DNA of 64,000 nt. Source: Caulochytrium protostelioides (Eukaryota > Chytridiomycota > Caulochytriomycetes > Caulochytriales > Caulochytriaceae). Shown piece by piece: positions 22,180 through 32,898 of this stretch. The stretch is from NCBI GenBank assembly GCA_003615045.1, contig ML014131.1, forward strand, positions 113,518 through 177,517. Reading direction: 5' to 3'. The stretch's first letter is position 1, and the number at the start of each line of letters is the position of its first letter. The notes beneath the pieces were generated by a model. That model made no database searches. It saw only the letters and a program-made list of their open reading frames with translations, and was not told the DNA's origin. The translations under genes and the position numbers were made by a program.

Positions 22180-23571
22180 TCATCCAAAGATATCGTCAAT
22201 GAGGTCGCGCTTCGCCTTCTTGGTGCTCTTGGAGCTGCGCCGCTCTGGGTCTTTCACACGACGCTTCGTGCCTCTTGCGGCTGCGGAGACGGGATCCGGG
22301 GTCTCCAGGGACGCGTCGGATCGCGATGCAGCCGTCTTGCTGCGCTGCGTCACCGTCGTCGTGGTCGCCGTGATCGCCGTGGCTTTGACGGTGGTCACGG
22401 CCGTCTTGGATGCGCGGACGGCGCTCGATGCAGCGACCGCTGACAAGGCATTCGGAGTCGTCGACGCGGCGGTCGGCAGGGCAGGCGGGTCGCCCAAACT
22501 CCAGAAAGCGTCCGAGGCATCGTTCGCATCGGCGAGATCGGCGAGATGGGGCTGAAGAGGCATAGCAGCTTCACGTATCGAGTCCAGCGCAGAAGATGCA
22601 AACGTGGAAGCGAGCTGCTCGGACGACGAATTCGCAACGTCGCGGAGTCCTGCGTGCTTGCCGTTGTCAAAGCCGGTTGTTTCGTCGTCTTCTGCGTCGG
22701 AAAGCCCAAAATCGAGCTGGAGCCGCTGGGCAGCGGGCGCGGTCGATTTCGATTCGACGAGCGGCGCCGGCACACCGTCCTCCACGAGAAACATATGCGA
22801 AGGCTCTCGCAGTCCCCACGCAGAGGCGACGTCCATCGCCAAATGCGGATAAAGTGCCGTATACCACTGTTCGAGGCGCTTGCCAGATTGCCCCGCATAC
22901 GACGCAAGGCTGCCCAGCAGCGCCATCGCCGTCAGCGAGAGCGGCATGAAGTAGGTCTGCTGCAGCTGGTGCTGGAACAGCGCGAAAGCCGCGAGGATCT
23001 CGGTATTCAGACACTGCGTGATGCACCAGCTCTGCCACGCGGCGGCCAGCAAGTATCCGAGCGTGGGAGCCGTTGGCATCCGGTCGTCAATGCCGGTGCC
23101 ACGGTACGCATTCGTGCTCCCATGGCTGGGGTGGGCGGCCGCACCAGCCCTCGATACGGACGCCGTGCCCCGGCACTGCGTGAGCACGTCGTTAAGAAGC
23201 TTTCCGAGCTGGAGCTGCTCAAACCGCTTCAGCTGCCGCATCACAGCCGCGAGCTGGCGGAAGTGGCGTGAGGTGCGCTGCTGGACTTTGTTGCGATACC
23301 GCAGGCGCCCGAGTGTCGCCATATCGACCAGCCACTGGTGGTGTTGGAACCCTGACAGGTGCTGCGCGAGCGTCGACGTCGCGGCCATGAACGGACCATG
23401 AGGCACCGCCGATGAGTGGAAGCGATCCACGAGCACGAGCGGCTGCGACGGCAGCGGGAAGCGGAACAGCGCTCCCGCTTTCAGCGCGCGCGGGGCAGCC
23501 GGTGGCCGCTGTGGCGGACCGCTTGAGGCAGATGCTGGCCGTGCTGGCCGGGACTTGGATTTGGACGCCAT
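22180..23571 (-). CDS. Probable nucleolar NEPRO/RMP1-like protein (RNase MRP-associated)
   Basis: Single exon, 463 aa from the ATG at 23571. The frame stays open upstream to 23931, but that stretch is not protein-like (it crosses an AAATAAATAAA run), so the later Met, MASKSKSRPARP, is preferred. Residues 85-125 carry RYRNKVQQRTSRHFRQLAAVMRQL and then KRFEQLQL, resembling the basic H-R-N-K-x-Q-H-R helix region of RNase MRP subunit Rmp1 and NEPRO. The middle is helical, with LLAAAWQSW and LTAMALLGSLA. The C-terminus ends in a basic stretch and DLIDDIFG, an ending common in nucleolar ribosome-biogenesis proteins. I recalled the family patterns rather than aligning them, so the function is tentative. 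The gene lies tail to tail with the dynein gene. Confidence 0.6.
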   Translation of the reverse strand: MASKSKSRPARPASASSGPPQRPPAAPRALKAGALFRFPLPSQPLVLVDRFHSSAVPHGPFMAATSTLAQHLSGFQHHQWLVDMATLGRLRYRNKVQQRTSRHFRQLAAVMRQLKRFEQLQLGKLLNDVLTQCRGTASVSRAGAAAHPSHGSTNAYRGTGIDDRMPTAPTLGYLLAAAWQSWCITQCLNTEILAAFALFQHQLQQTYFMPLSLTAMALLGSLASYAGQSGKRLEQWYTALYPHLAMDVASAWGLREPSHMFLVEDGVPAPLVESKSTAPAAQRLQLDFGLSDAEDDETTGFDNGKHAGLRDVANSSSEQLASTFASSALDSIREAAMPLQPHLADLADANDASDAFWSLGDPPALPTAASTTPNALSAVAASSAVRASKTAVTTVKATAITATTTTVTQRSKTAASRSDASLETPDPVSAAARGTKRRVKDPERRSSKSTKKAKRDLIDDIFG

Positions 23572-24515
23572 GGCGGGGGTCGGCCTGGATGGCCGAGATG
23601 CGGACTTCAAGAGCGACAGGTGATCGCGCGCATACTCGTGTGGAGGCTCGTCAACAGAAAGAGACGATGTGGGTACAGAGAACTTCTCGTCGATGCAGGA
23701 CACGTCGTAGTGGGAGCGGAAGGGGTCTGAGTCCAATGGCGTCGATAGATGGGGTATGGATCGCCTTATTGAATCCGAACCGACTTCTAATGGGTTGATC
23801 GCATCAGGGTGCGCTGCTTTTCTTCCGTTGTTTGCCCTCGCCAAAGTCCGACAGCGTATGTTACATGTTGGCGTCGTCGACCGGGGCGAAAAAGAGAAAT
23901 AAATAAATAAAGAACAAACGCTCCGAGACATGGGCTAAGCCCTTCTCCGGTGGCGGAGATCGACGCTGTTGCATCGGTGCCTCGCCACACAGCCTCTTTC
24001 ATACTCCAACGTCGTCGTGGAAGTGTGAGCAGTCCGGTAGCACGAATCGTATGGTAATGACGCCGCAGTACACGCACCGTGAGTTTGATCAAGATGGTGA
24101 TGGCTGTTCTCTCGGCACTGCCATGCAGCAATTGCAGAGCAGGCATTGCAGATGACGGATTCTCATGAACGCCTCCCCATCTTTGCACGTGCCTCGGAGT
24201 AATTATCCAGGGATGATGGCCACCCAAAACAAAGTTATCGCGCTGGGCTCCAGTGATCCTGGTGACATGAGAAGCCGCCAGTGGCCGATTTTCAAGAGGC
24301 CCATGGATCCCCCGCAACCCGATGCCCAGTGACTGTGACCATCCCCATCGGCTGTGGCGCAGCCCCCCATGCCTTGCCAGCTCCTGCATGCCCACTTCTG
24401 TGTTGACCCTTCAGAGCTTATGTCTCCGACACCGACCGGAGGCAGGTGCCTGGGTGCTGCTCGATCGATGTCATCATGCCGTCCACGAGCCGGCCGCGGT
24501 TGTTCTCGACAACGC

Positions 24516-24524
24516 TATATAAAG
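24516..24524 (+). promoter_or_regulatory. Distal TATA-like element upstream of C1-THF synthase
   Basis: TATATAAAG, about 850 nt upstream of the ATG at 25370. It could serve an alternative upstream promoter or a noncoding transcript; nothing in the sequence decides. Confidence 0.3.
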
Positions 24525-25286
24525 CGCCATCTCCACCCTCGCGCGCTCATCGTTCTCCGCCTGTCCGGTCCTGCACTGACGAACCCGGAACGGCTTGTCG
24601 TGATAGATTGTTGGGAGTCGCCGCCGCTGCGCTCCGACGCGCTCGAATGGCGTCGGGGTCGCGGCACCCCTGTGGATTCACTGTGACGGAGGGTGATTGC
24701 GTCGGCCTCGCTGCTTACCGACGGTCCCAACCAAGGCATCAAGCCCCCTCTCCAACCGCCTTCGTACACTGCTGTTTTGTTGTTTTTCTCGCTTTGCGCG
24801 GACGCCGCGACGTTGGGGTGGCCTGCGCCAAAGACCCCGATTGCTGCCGCTGCCACTGCCGTGCACCCCGCCGCACCGCGCCGTATCCCCGCCGTCTCCG
24901 GCATCCGCGCTCTGCTCGCGGCCATTCGAACGGGTCCTCGCGCGCCATACCCGCGCACCGCACACGGCACAGTCGGGCATTCGCCGCGACGCGCGCACAG
25001 TCACCCGCAGCCGCTGCTGCGCGATCTCCCCACGCAGCGCCGTGACCACGCCCTGCACCCCTCGCGGCCTCTCGCCTCCCGTGCACCGCAGTCGGTGGCC
25101 TCCCCTTCCCCCTCCGAGAGCGAGAGCAACCGCGACACGCTTCCCCCCTTTCAGTGCCGTCCGCTATCGGCCCCCTCTGCCCCCCGCTGCTCGCCTCTTC
25201 TGTCCTCTCCCCATCTCCCATCGCCCATCGTTCATTGCTCATCGCTCATTGCTCACGGCTCATTGCATCTATTCCTCCGCGAACCC

Positions 25287-25295
25287 TATAAATAG
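25287..25295 (+). promoter_or_regulatory. Proximal TATA box of C1-THF synthase
   Basis: TATAAATAG, 75-83 nt before the first ATG (25370). The match is strong, and the spacing fits a short 5' leader for the long, mitochondrially targeted form. Confidence 0.6.
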
Positions 25296-25369
25296 ACGGA
25301 TCCAGACGCGCGCTGGACCAGGCCCATCCATCGGCCATCCTCTCGTATCCCATCCCACCCCTTCCCATC

Positions 25370-28300
25370 ATGTCGTCGTATCAGCGTATCCGAACGGTCG
25401 TGCACGCCCACGCGTCGTCGGCATCGGCCTCGTCCTCGGTATCGCGGCTCTCCCTCACCCCCTCCCACGTCTTCTCCCGCTCTCGCCTCTCCCTCCTCGC
25501 TTCTTCCTCCACGCCCCGCCTTCTCTCGACGCTGACCGCTCCCGCGTCCCGGCATTGTTCCGCAGCGACGGCATCGCTGCTGCGCCTCTCTCCTCTCTCG
25601 CTTCCCTCCCGCCCCCTCGCGACGTCTTCCGCGACCATGAGCCGCGACGCCGCCGCCGCCGACGCCCCGACGGGCCCGGCCAAGATCCTGGACGGCAAGG
25701 CCCTCGCGGAGCAGGTCCGTGACACCGAGCGCCGCCGCATCGCCGACATCCGCAAGGCGGTCCCCTCCTTCCAGCCGCAGCTGAACATCATCCAAGTCGG
25801 TGAGCGCGAGGACTCGAGTCTCTATGTGCGCATGAAGCAGAAGGCCGGCAAGGAGGCCGGCGTCGACGTCGTCTTCACGGCGCTGCCCGAGACGGTCTCG
25901 TCTTCCGAGATCGCAAAGCTGATCCGCACGCTCAACGGCGACGCGAAGGTCCACGGCATCCTTGTGCAGATGCCGCTGCCCAAGCACCTCGACGAGACAA
26001 GCATCCTTGAAATGATCAAGCCCGAGAAAGACGTCGACGGGTTCCACTCGAACAACATTGGCGCCCTCGCGAAGCGCAACCAGACGCCGCTCTTCGAGGC
26101 GTGCACGCCCAAGGGCTGCATGGCGCTTATCCGCTCGTCGGGCCTCGACATTTCGGGCAAGCACGCAGTCGTGATTGGCCGCAGCGACATCGTCGGCCTG
26201 CCTATGTCCTACCTGCTGCAGCGCGCCGACGCCACCGTCACCATCTGCCACTCGCGTACCCGCGACCTCGCGCGCCACGTCCAGAACGCCGACATCGTCG
26301 TCGCCGCTGTCGGGGCCCCTGAGATGATCAAGGGCGAGTGGATCAAGCCCGGCGCGATTGTGATCGACGTCGGGATCAACGGCGTCCCCGACGCCTCCAA
26401 GAAGTCCGGCACCCGCTGGGTCGGCGATGTCGAGTACGATGTCGCCGTGCAGCGCGCTGCGGCCATCACGCCCGTGCCCGGCGGCGTCGGCCCCATGACC
26501 GTCGCGATGCTGATCTCCAACACGGTCCAGAGCGCCGTCCGCGAGCTGTACGGCGCGGAGGTCGAGATGGAAGCGCTCCCGCTGGACATCAAGGAGAAGG
26601 TCCCCTCCGACCTCGAAATCGCCACTGCGCAGACTCCCAAGCCCATCGTCCAGGTCGCCGACGAGCTTGGCATTGCGGCGAACGAGCTCTCGAGCTACGG
26701 CCATTACAAGGCGAAGGTCAGCCTGGCGATCCGCGAGCGCCTCGCGCACCGCAAGCCGGGCAAGTACGTCGTTGTGGCGGGCATCACGCCGACGCCGCTC
26801 GGCGAGGGCAAGTCTACGACCACGATCGGCCTCGTCCAGGCACTGGGCGTCCACCTCAAGCGCAAGGCCGTCGCGTGCGTGCGCCAGCCCTCGCAGGGCC
26901 CGACGTTCGGCATCAAGGGCGGTGCCGCCGGCGGCGGCTACTCCCAGATCATCCCCATGGACGAATTCAACCTGCACATGACCGGTGACATCCACGCCAT
27001 CACTGCGGCGAACAACCTGCTCGCCGCCGCGATCGACGCGCGCATGTTCCACGAAAAGACGTCCAAGTCGCCGCTGATCTACAACCGCCTCTGCCCGATC
27101 CGTGGCGGCAAGCGCTACGTGTCGCCGATCCTGCAGCGTCGCATGGACAAGCTCGGCCTGGCCCCGGCGGACGGCAACCCGGACAACTTGACGGACGCGG
27201 AGCGCGAGCGCCTGATCCGTCTCGATATCAACCCGGCCACGATCACCTGGAACCGCGTGCTCGACACCAACGACCGATACTTGCGCCAGATCACCGTCGG
27301 CAAGGGCCCCATGGAGAAGGGCCACACGCGCGAGACCGGGTTCGATATCACGGTCGCGTCCGAGTGCATGGCCATCCTCGCGCTTGCCACGAGCCTCGCC
27401 GACCTGCGCGACCGTCTCGGCCGCATGGTCATTGGTCTGAGCCATGCCGGCGAGCCCGTCACCGCCGAGGACATCGGCGTCGCCGGCGCGCTCACGGTGC
27501 TGCTTAAGGACGCGCTCGAGCCCAACCTGATGCAGACCCTGGAGGGCACGCCGGTGCTCGTGCACGCGGGTCCCTTCGCGAACATCGCCCACGGCTGCAG
27601 CAGCATCGTCGCCGACCAGATCGCGCTGGCGCTCACGGGCACGACGCCCACCATTGACGCCGCCAGCGACATGGCCGTCGAGCAGAAGCCGGGCTTCGTC
27701 GTCACCGAGGCCGGGTTCGGCGCGGACATGGGCATGGAGAAGCTCTTTGACATCAAGTGCCGCTACTCGGGCCTGACCCCGGATGCGGTCGTGCTCGTCG
27801 CGACGATCAAGGCGCTCAAGATGCACGGCGGCGGCCCCGCCGTCGTCGCGGGCAAGCCCCTTGCGGCGGTGTATACCGAGGAGAACGTCGACCTCGTCCG
27901 CCAGGGTTGCGCCAACCTGCGCAAGCACATCCAGAACGCGCACCTCTACAACGTGCCGGTCGTCGTCGCGATCAACCAGTTCGCGTCCGACTCGGCCGCC
28001 GAGCTCGACACGGTCAAGCAGGAAGCCCTGGCCGCCGGCGCCGAGGCCGCCGTCGTCTGCAACCACTGGGCGAAGGGCGGCGCCGGGGCCGTCGACCTGG
28101 CGAACGCCCTCGTCGCCATGACGGGCGAGGACGCGCCGAAGCGCCCGCCGTTCGAGTTCCTGTACCCGCTGGACGCCCCGATCGAGGAGAAGATCCGCAC
28201 CATCTGCCAGAAGGTCTACGGCGCGAAGGACATCGAGATTTCCCCGGAGGCGCAGGCCAAGATCCAGTCGTACACGGAGCAGGGCTTCGGCCAGCTCCCG

Positions 28301-28525
28301 ATCTGCATGGCCAAGACGGCGCTGTCGCTGAGCCACAACCCCGAGCTGAAGGGCGTCCCCACGGACTTTGTCGTGCCCATCCGCGACATCCGCGCGTCGA
28401 TCGGCGCCGGCTTCCTCTTCCCCCTGCTCGGCGACATCTCCACCATGCCGGGCCTCCCCATCCGCCCCTCCTTCTACGACATCGACATCGACCCCAAGAC
28501 CCAGGCCATCACCGGTCTCTTCTAG
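25370..28525 (+). CDS. C1-tetrahydrofolate synthase (trifunctional), possibly dual mitochondrial/cytosolic
   Basis: Trifunctional folate enzyme: 5,10-methylene-THF dehydrogenase, methenyl-THF cyclohydrolase and 10-formyl-THF synthetase, supplying one-carbon units for purines and formyl-Met. Single exon, 1051 aa, normal family length plus an N-terminal extension. Residues 1-89 are rich in Ser, Arg, Ala and Leu with no acidic residue until the second Met, like a mitochondrial presequence. Met90 (ATG at 25637, context GCGACCATGA) starts a normal cytosolic-type protein. Dehydrogenase/cyclohydrolase: Y152-x3-K156 (catalytic Tyr/Lys pair), VQMPLP and [12 protein letters not shown]. Synthetase: the [13 protein letters not shown] nucleotide loop at about residue 475, then [12 protein letters not shown] and the C-terminal [16 protein letters not shown]. 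The enzyme identity is certain; dual targeting is inferred. Confidence 0.97.
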   Translation: MSSYQRIRTVVHAHASSASASSSVSRLSLTPSHVFSRSRLSLLASSSTPRLLSTLTAPASRHCSAATASLLRLSPLSLPSRPLATSSATMSRDAAAADAPTGPAKILDGKALAEQVRDTERRRIADIRKAVPSFQPQLNIIQVGEREDSSLYVRMKQKAGKEAGVDVVFTALPETVSSSEIAKLIRTLNGDAKVHGILVQMPLPKHLDETSILEMIKPEKDVDGFHSNNIGALAKRNQTPLFEACTPKGCMALIRSSGLDISGKHAVVIGRSDIVGLPMSYLLQRADATVTICHSRTRDLARHVQNADIVVAAVGAPEMIKGEWIKPGAIVIDVGINGVPDASKKSGTRWVGDVEYDVAVQRAAAITPVPGGVGPMTVAMLISNTVQSAVRELYGAEVEMEALPLDIKEKVPSDLEIATAQTPKPIVQVADELGIAANELSSYGHYKAKVSLAIRERLAHRKPGKYVVVAGITPTPLGEGKSTTTIGLVQALGVHLKRKAVACVRQPSQGPTFGIKGGAAGGGYSQIIPMDEFNLHMTGDIHAITAANNLLAAAIDARMFHEKTSKSPLIYNRLCPIRGGKRYVSPILQRRMDKLGLAPADGNPDNLTDAERERLIRLDINPATITWNRVLDTNDRYLRQITVGKGPMEKGHTRETGFDITVASECMAILALATSLADLRDRLGRMVIGLSHAGEPVTAEDIGVAGALTVLLKDALEPNLMQTLEGTPVLVHAGPFANIAHGCSSIVADQIALALTGTTPTIDAASDMAVEQKPGFVVTEAGFGADMGMEKLFDIKCRYSGLTPDAVVLVATIKALKMHGGGPAVVAGKPLAAVYTEENVDLVRQGCANLRKHIQNAHLYNVPVVVAINQFASDSAAELDTVKQEALAAGAEAAVVCNHWAKGGAGAVDLANALVAMTGEDAPKRPPFEFLYPLDAPIEEKIRTICQKVYGAKDIEISPEAQAKIQSYTEQGFGQLPICMAKTALSLSHNPELKGVPTDFVVPIRDIRASIGAGFLFPLLGDISTMPGLPIRPSFYDIDIDPKTQAITGLF

Positions 28526-29738
28526 ACGGGCCACTTGGTGTACATAACTAATCAAGACGATCTGCATGAGACTTTGGCCACCGTAGACTTGCCGGATGAT
28601 TCGTCGGTAGGCTGGACACGCCATCACACGCTTCGTCGAGGCAGACCAACGAGCCATCGCTGGGTGGGATGAAGGAGGGGCGTTGTCGCTTTGCTGTATT
28701 TCTTTTTCTCCTTGTTGATGCCCCCGCGTGGCCCCGATCCCGGCACAAGCGTCGGATGGCGGTGCCGCGCGGGCAGGACGGGCGCCGCACAGGCCGCGGC
28801 GATGCGCCGGAGCCGACGTAGGTCCGCAAGCGGTTCGGCGAGCCCACCAGCAAAAGAACCAGCAAGCCGCCGGCGGGGCGTTCCGGCAAGCGCGCAGGCT
28901 TCAAGCACCCGCCGCACGGCTGCGAGCACCGCCACGCCGCAAGACGGCACGAACCACTCTCGCCAACCCGGCGATGGGCGACCACTGGACTGACATACGG
29001 AAAGGCCATCCCACCTCGCCAAGAACGACAGACTGCGGCATGGCGCGATGCCGTGACCACCACTAGGGAGGCGATGGATGTATCTCCGACGGTCGCGCGC
29101 CATCATCGCGCCAGAAACACCAACACCATCGCATCGCTCCGCTCATGATCCTCTCGGCTGCGCGCGCTCGCTCCGCCGCTGTCTGCCATCGACCGTCCGC
29201 ATCCCGCCGTCTGCATCCACCTCTCGTGGCCGTGCTCACCCATGCCTCATCGTCCTCGCGCCGTCCTGAGATTCATCCCGCTCGATCGCCTGACGACGCT
29301 CCACCCCACGACGACGCTCGCTGCGCGACGCCTTCCTAGCGGCGGCGGCGCCTGCAGCAGACCGAGACGACGTCTCTCGACGCGCGGCGCCGGCTCGGCC
29401 CGCACCGGCGCCCGCGTGGACGTGACCGGACGGGTGTGCCGCCGCCGCCGCCGCCGCCGAACACGCACGGGTGACGTGGCGCAGCCCGTTCGCGGTGCTG
29501 CGGCCGTCGGGTGCGAGTCGGTGGGTGCGAGTCGGGGGCGCGCGCCGTCGGCCGTCGCCCACGTGGCCGCCGCCGCGTGATCGCCACGTGCCGCGCACGT
29601 GGGTGCCAAGGCTCAGGCGGACGGCGGCCCACCGAGGGGAGTCCCTGCGCGGTGCCGGATCGCCCGTGGGCGCCTTCCGGGCCGCGTGACGCCGTCGCCG
29701 GCCGACTCTCCGCGCCGCTGCGTAGCCTCCGCTGTACG
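28526..29738. other. Intergenic region between C1-THF synthase and the NIMA-like kinase
   Basis: About 1.2 kb, GC-rich, with a short GCC run near 29438-29459. Several overlapping open frames exist on both strands, but their products are Arg/Ala/Pro-rich and lack domains. The frame of the kinase itself is open upstream to 29511 but lacks conserved sequence before the Met at 29739. No gene is called. Confidence 0.5.
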
Positions 29739-32054
29739 ATGGACGCCTACGAGCCGCTGGAGCTGATCGGCTCCGGCTCGTTCGGCGTGATCCGCAAGGT
29801 CCGTCGCAAGTCGGACCAGAAGGTGCTGGCGTGCAAGGAAATCGACTACCGCAAGATGAGCGAGAAGGAAAAGAAGCAGCTGGTTTCGGAAGTCAACATC
29901 CTGCGCGAACTTCGGCATCCCAACATCGTCCGCTACTATGAGCGCTATGTGGACCGGGAGAACTGCCTGATCTACATTTTGATGGAGTACTGCGAGGGCG
30001 GCGACCTGGCGGCGATCATTAAGCGCTGCAAGAGCGAGGAAAAGAGGATTCCCGAGGACATCATCTGGAACCTGTTTGTGCAGCTGCTGCATGCGGTCAA
30101 CGAATGTCACCACGGCCGCGCCCACCCGCCGATCCTGCACCGCGACATCAAGCCGGACAACGTGTTCCTCGACGCAGCACAGAACGTCAAGCTCGGCGAC
30201 TTTGGGCTGTCGCGCGTGATCGACAGCCCCGAGAACGGGTATGCCCAGACGTATGTCGGCACGCCCTTCTACATGTCGCCCGAGCTCGTCAACGAGTCCT
30301 GCTACAACATCAAATCCGACATCTGGGCCCTGGGCTGTCTGATCTTTGAGCTATGCGCGCTCGAGCCGCCCTTCCAGGCCAACACCCAGACGGGGCTCGC
30401 CATGAAAATTCGCCAGGGGATCGTCCCCGATCTGCCAGCGCCCTACTCCTCTGACCTGAACCGGACGGTCAAGACGATGCTGCGCATCTCGCACCACAAG
30501 CGCCCGAACGCCTCGGACTTCCTGGCGACCGACCGCGTCCGCATCTTTGTCAAAGAGCACGAGCTCTCCAAAATCCATCTCGATGTCAAGCGCCGCGAAG
30601 AGCAGCTCCGCAAGCGCGAGCAGGCTCTGGCGGCCCGCGAAGCAGACCTCGACGCCCGCGAAGCCCGGCTGATCGATCGCGAAAACCGATTCACCACCCA
30701 CCGCCCGACCGGCGCATCCACCGCGGCTTCTACCGCGACCGAAGTCACGGCGGCGGCGGCGTCATCGGCATCGACCGGCGCGACCTATGCCGCCGACGCG
30801 GCGGCGGCGTCGCATCGCTCGGGCTACGCGTACGATCACGACCACGACGTGTCGCCGCTGCTGCGCCGCATGCCGCAGGCGCTGCCGCTCCCATCGCCGG
30901 CCGACTCGCCGCCCCGTGGGACCCTCGCGATCGCCACGCCCACGCCCACCTCCGACGCCGGGACCTCGTCGATGCCAGCGCCGGCGGCCCTTCCGTCGCA
31001 GCGCCACCTCATCACCCCATCCAAGAGCCAGCCGCGCGACCGCTCCGACCCCGCCAGTGCCACGTCGCTCTCGCCGGTGCCGACGCCGTCGTCGTCGTCG
31101 AAGCCGCTGCTGCCGGCGCCGGAGGGCATGATGCACCTCGGCCTGACGCGCGGGTCGCCTGCCAAGCCGATGGTCTTGGCGCGCCGCAGCTCGTCCCCGA
31201 GCGACGAACCGGGCCGCACGCGGTCCCGCGATGTCAAGGCGCCGTCGCCGGGGCCTACGGCGGCGGCGGCGGCGGCGGCAGTGGCGGCGGCGGCAGCCCC
31301 GCGTTCGCCAGGCCGGCCCCACAGCGCCATCCACACCTCGCCCTTCCACCATTTCACGGCCACGCCGTCGTCCGCGGCGCCGTCGGCAGCGGCCGCGGCC
31401 ACCGCAGGCCTGCACCACGGCGGCCCTCCCGCCAGCATCGCGGCCAGCAGCCCGGCGGCGCGCCCGTCGCCGACGATGGGCAGCCCGCGCCGCATGAAGA
31501 CGCTGTCGGCCATGCCGTCGCTGCCCTCGGTCCGCGCGACGCTCGAACGCATCGGCCGCAGCGGGCAGACCCGGCGCGACCCGGTGCTCGGCCCGAGCCC
31601 GGGGCCGTCGCCGACCCTCGGCCACGGCGGGTTGCCTCTGGCGCCGTCCCTGGGCTCGGCCGCGGCGCTCCCGCTCCCGCTCCCGCTGGCGCCCGCGCCC
31701 GCGTCCGCGTCCGCGCCCACCTCCGCGCCCGCGCTGGCGCCGATGCCGCCGCCCGTCCCGCCGGCCCCCGTGGCCGGCGTGCACGAACGCACCTCGGCCT
31801 ACTTCCCGAACGAAGGCTCCGCGGGTCCGGTGTCGCCCATCAAGCAGCGCTCCGTCGCGTCCGGCAACACGCCGTCGACGCGGACGTTCCTGGGCCTGCC
31901 GAGCTTCGCGGCGCGCGGGCCGCGGAAGCTGGGCGGCGCGCTGGCGAGCCGCCGCCACGAGGACGCGTTCCGCAACCCGTTCCAAGCGGCGCCCGCGGGC
32001 GCCGCCGCCGACGCGGCCGAAAGCTCGATGCTGCCGCCGGCCTCACGCGTTTGA
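29739..32054 (+). CDS. NIMA-related (NEK2/NimA-type) serine/threonine kinase
   Basis: Mitotic-type NEK kinase; the family acts in mitotic entry, spindle-pole/centrosome and cilium/basal-body control. Single exon, 771 aa from the ATG at 29739, which sits directly before the kinase fold (MDAYEPLELIGSGSFG). Kinase domain about 4-275: Gly-rich loop G11-S-G-S-F-G16, Lys33, HRDIKPDN with HRD at 134-136, DFG at 154-156, and GTPFYMSPE at 174-182. All catalytic residues are intact. Residues 290-325 form a heptad-like coiled coil (REEQLRKREQALAAREADL), typical of NimA/NEK2 dimerisation. The rest is a Ser/Pro/Ala-rich tail with poly-Ala from a GCG run near 31260. Tail candidates for degradation signals were not resolved. 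Confidence 0.92.
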   Translation: MDAYEPLELIGSGSFGVIRKVRRKSDQKVLACKEIDYRKMSEKEKKQLVSEVNILRELRHPNIVRYYERYVDRENCLIYILMEYCEGGDLAAIIKRCKSEEKRIPEDIIWNLFVQLLHAVNECHHGRAHPPILHRDIKPDNVFLDAAQNVKLGDFGLSRVIDSPENGYAQTYVGTPFYMSPELVNESCYNIKSDIWALGCLIFELCALEPPFQANTQTGLAMKIRQGIVPDLPAPYSSDLNRTVKTMLRISHHKRPNASDFLATDRVRIFVKEHELSKIHLDVKRREEQLRKREQALAAREADLDAREARLIDRENRFTTHRPTGASTAASTATEVTAAAASSASTGATYAADAAAASHRSGYAYDHDHDVSPLLRRMPQALPLPSPADSPPRGTLAIATPTPTSDAGTSSMPAPAALPSQRHLITPSKSQPRDRSDPASATSLSPVPTPSSSSKPLLPAPEGMMHLGLTRGSPAKPMVLARRSSSPSDEPGRTRSRDVKAPSPGPTAAAAAAAVAAAAAPRSPGRPHSAIHTSPFHHFTATPSSAAPSAAAAATAGLHHGGPPASIAASSPAARPSPTMGSPRRMKTLSAMPSLPSVRATLERIGRSGQTRRDPVLGPSPGPSPTLGHGGLPLAPSLGSAAALPLPLPLAPAPASASAPTSAPALAPMPPPVPPAPVAGVHERTSAYFPNEGSAGPVSPIKQRSVASGNTPSTRTFLGLPSFAARGPRKLGGALASRRHEDAFRNPFQAAPAGAAADAAESSMLPPASRV

Positions 32055-32898
32055 TGGCTCCCGTCGCGCGGTCGCCCCCCGCCGGGGGCATCTGGCTCCG
32101 CTTCGACTCCCTGCGCCGCCGGGCCGCGCCTTTCTCTCTCTCTCTCTCCCTCTCTCTCTATTTGTTCTTCTCGCTCGATCGGCCTCATCCACGGAGAGAC
32201 CCGCTCGCCTTCCGATGCAGAGGGGCCGAGCATCAGCGCCGCGCGTCGCTTCGATGACGGCGGCGCGACGTTGGCGCGGTGCTCGGCTTGCCTCCGTGCG
32301 AATGCTTCCCACTTCACCCTCTCTGTGCGTGTACATACGGACTTACCTCATCGTGAACGCGTGACGAGGGTCGTCGCTGTCGCGACCCGGGCTCGCTTGC
32401 TGGCCTTCTGATGCCCGACAGCACGGGGTGTGTCAGGCATGCTCCACGTCGTTCTTGTGGTCTTTGCTGCGTCGTGCCGATCATCGGCATTGGCGAACAT
32501 GGGAAGGCCGGGCATCGGGAGCAGCCACGCCGCCCGTCGAGCCGTCTCGCCCGCGCCCCGCCCGCCAGGGTGCAACGGAAGAGCGGCGGGGGCGCCTTCT
32601 CTTTTTCAACCGGCATGCTTGGACACAGGACACCGGGTCCCCGTCCTTCATCAAGCGGTCCGCAACGAAGTAAAGACCCTATCCACATCTCCCTCGTCAT
32701 ACGCGACATCAGCCCATGCGTTAACGTGATAGCCTACGAACCCGTTAGAGTAATACTCCTCATAGCTTGATACGGCGCGTCCTGCGTAGCGACTTGTGCT
32801 GTATGCGACACGGCGCCTGCGCTTTTTTGCAAGCTCCGATCCTCGTCATCTCGAGGCGTCTCCGATCCACCCGCCCAGCCCGCCGGATCCTTGGCAGG
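32055..32898. other. Intergenic region between the NEK kinase and POLD3
   Basis: About 840 bp with a CT microsatellite in the kinase 3' flank. The remainder is mixed composition, turning AT-richer from about 32680 and probably including the POLD3 promoter. No gene is visible. Confidence 0.5.
32132..32159 (+). repeat. (TC)n microsatellite with one interruption
   Basis: A CT dinucleotide tract interrupted once by CCC, 80 nt after the kinase stop codon, probably in its 3' UTR. Confidence 0.9.

Larger units (their letters stand above)
23572..25369. other. Divergent intergenic region between the NEPRO-like gene and C1-THF synthase
   Basis: About 1.8 kb, the longest intergenic stretch here. It contains an AAATAAATAAATAAAG run (23898-23912) and two TATA boxes facing the folate gene (24516 and 25287), with a C-rich segment between. 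The open frames at 24446-25295 overlap one another, are Pro/Ser/Arg-rich and show no domain. Short imperfect repeats of CTCATTG occur at about 25229-25265. Confidence 0.5.

Noticed and set aside
23572-23931. 120-codon in-frame upstream extension of the NEPRO-like protein
   Set aside because: Covers an AAATAAATAAA run and is not protein-like; the Met at 23571 has a cleaner context.
24446-25295. Overlapping plus-strand frames between the two TATA elements upstream of C1-THF synthase
   Set aside because: Pro/Ser/Arg-rich, no domain; more likely leader or promoter DNA.
25286-28657. 1123-codon open frame on minus, opposite C1-THF synthase
   Set aside because: A mirror of a highly biased GC-rich gene: Asp/Arg/Val/Ala-rich, no domain, fully antisense to an unmistakable enzyme.
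30762-31985. 407-codon minus frame opposite the NEK tail
   Set aside because: Arg/Gly-rich, repeat-derived; antisense to the Ala/Pro-rich tail of the kinase.
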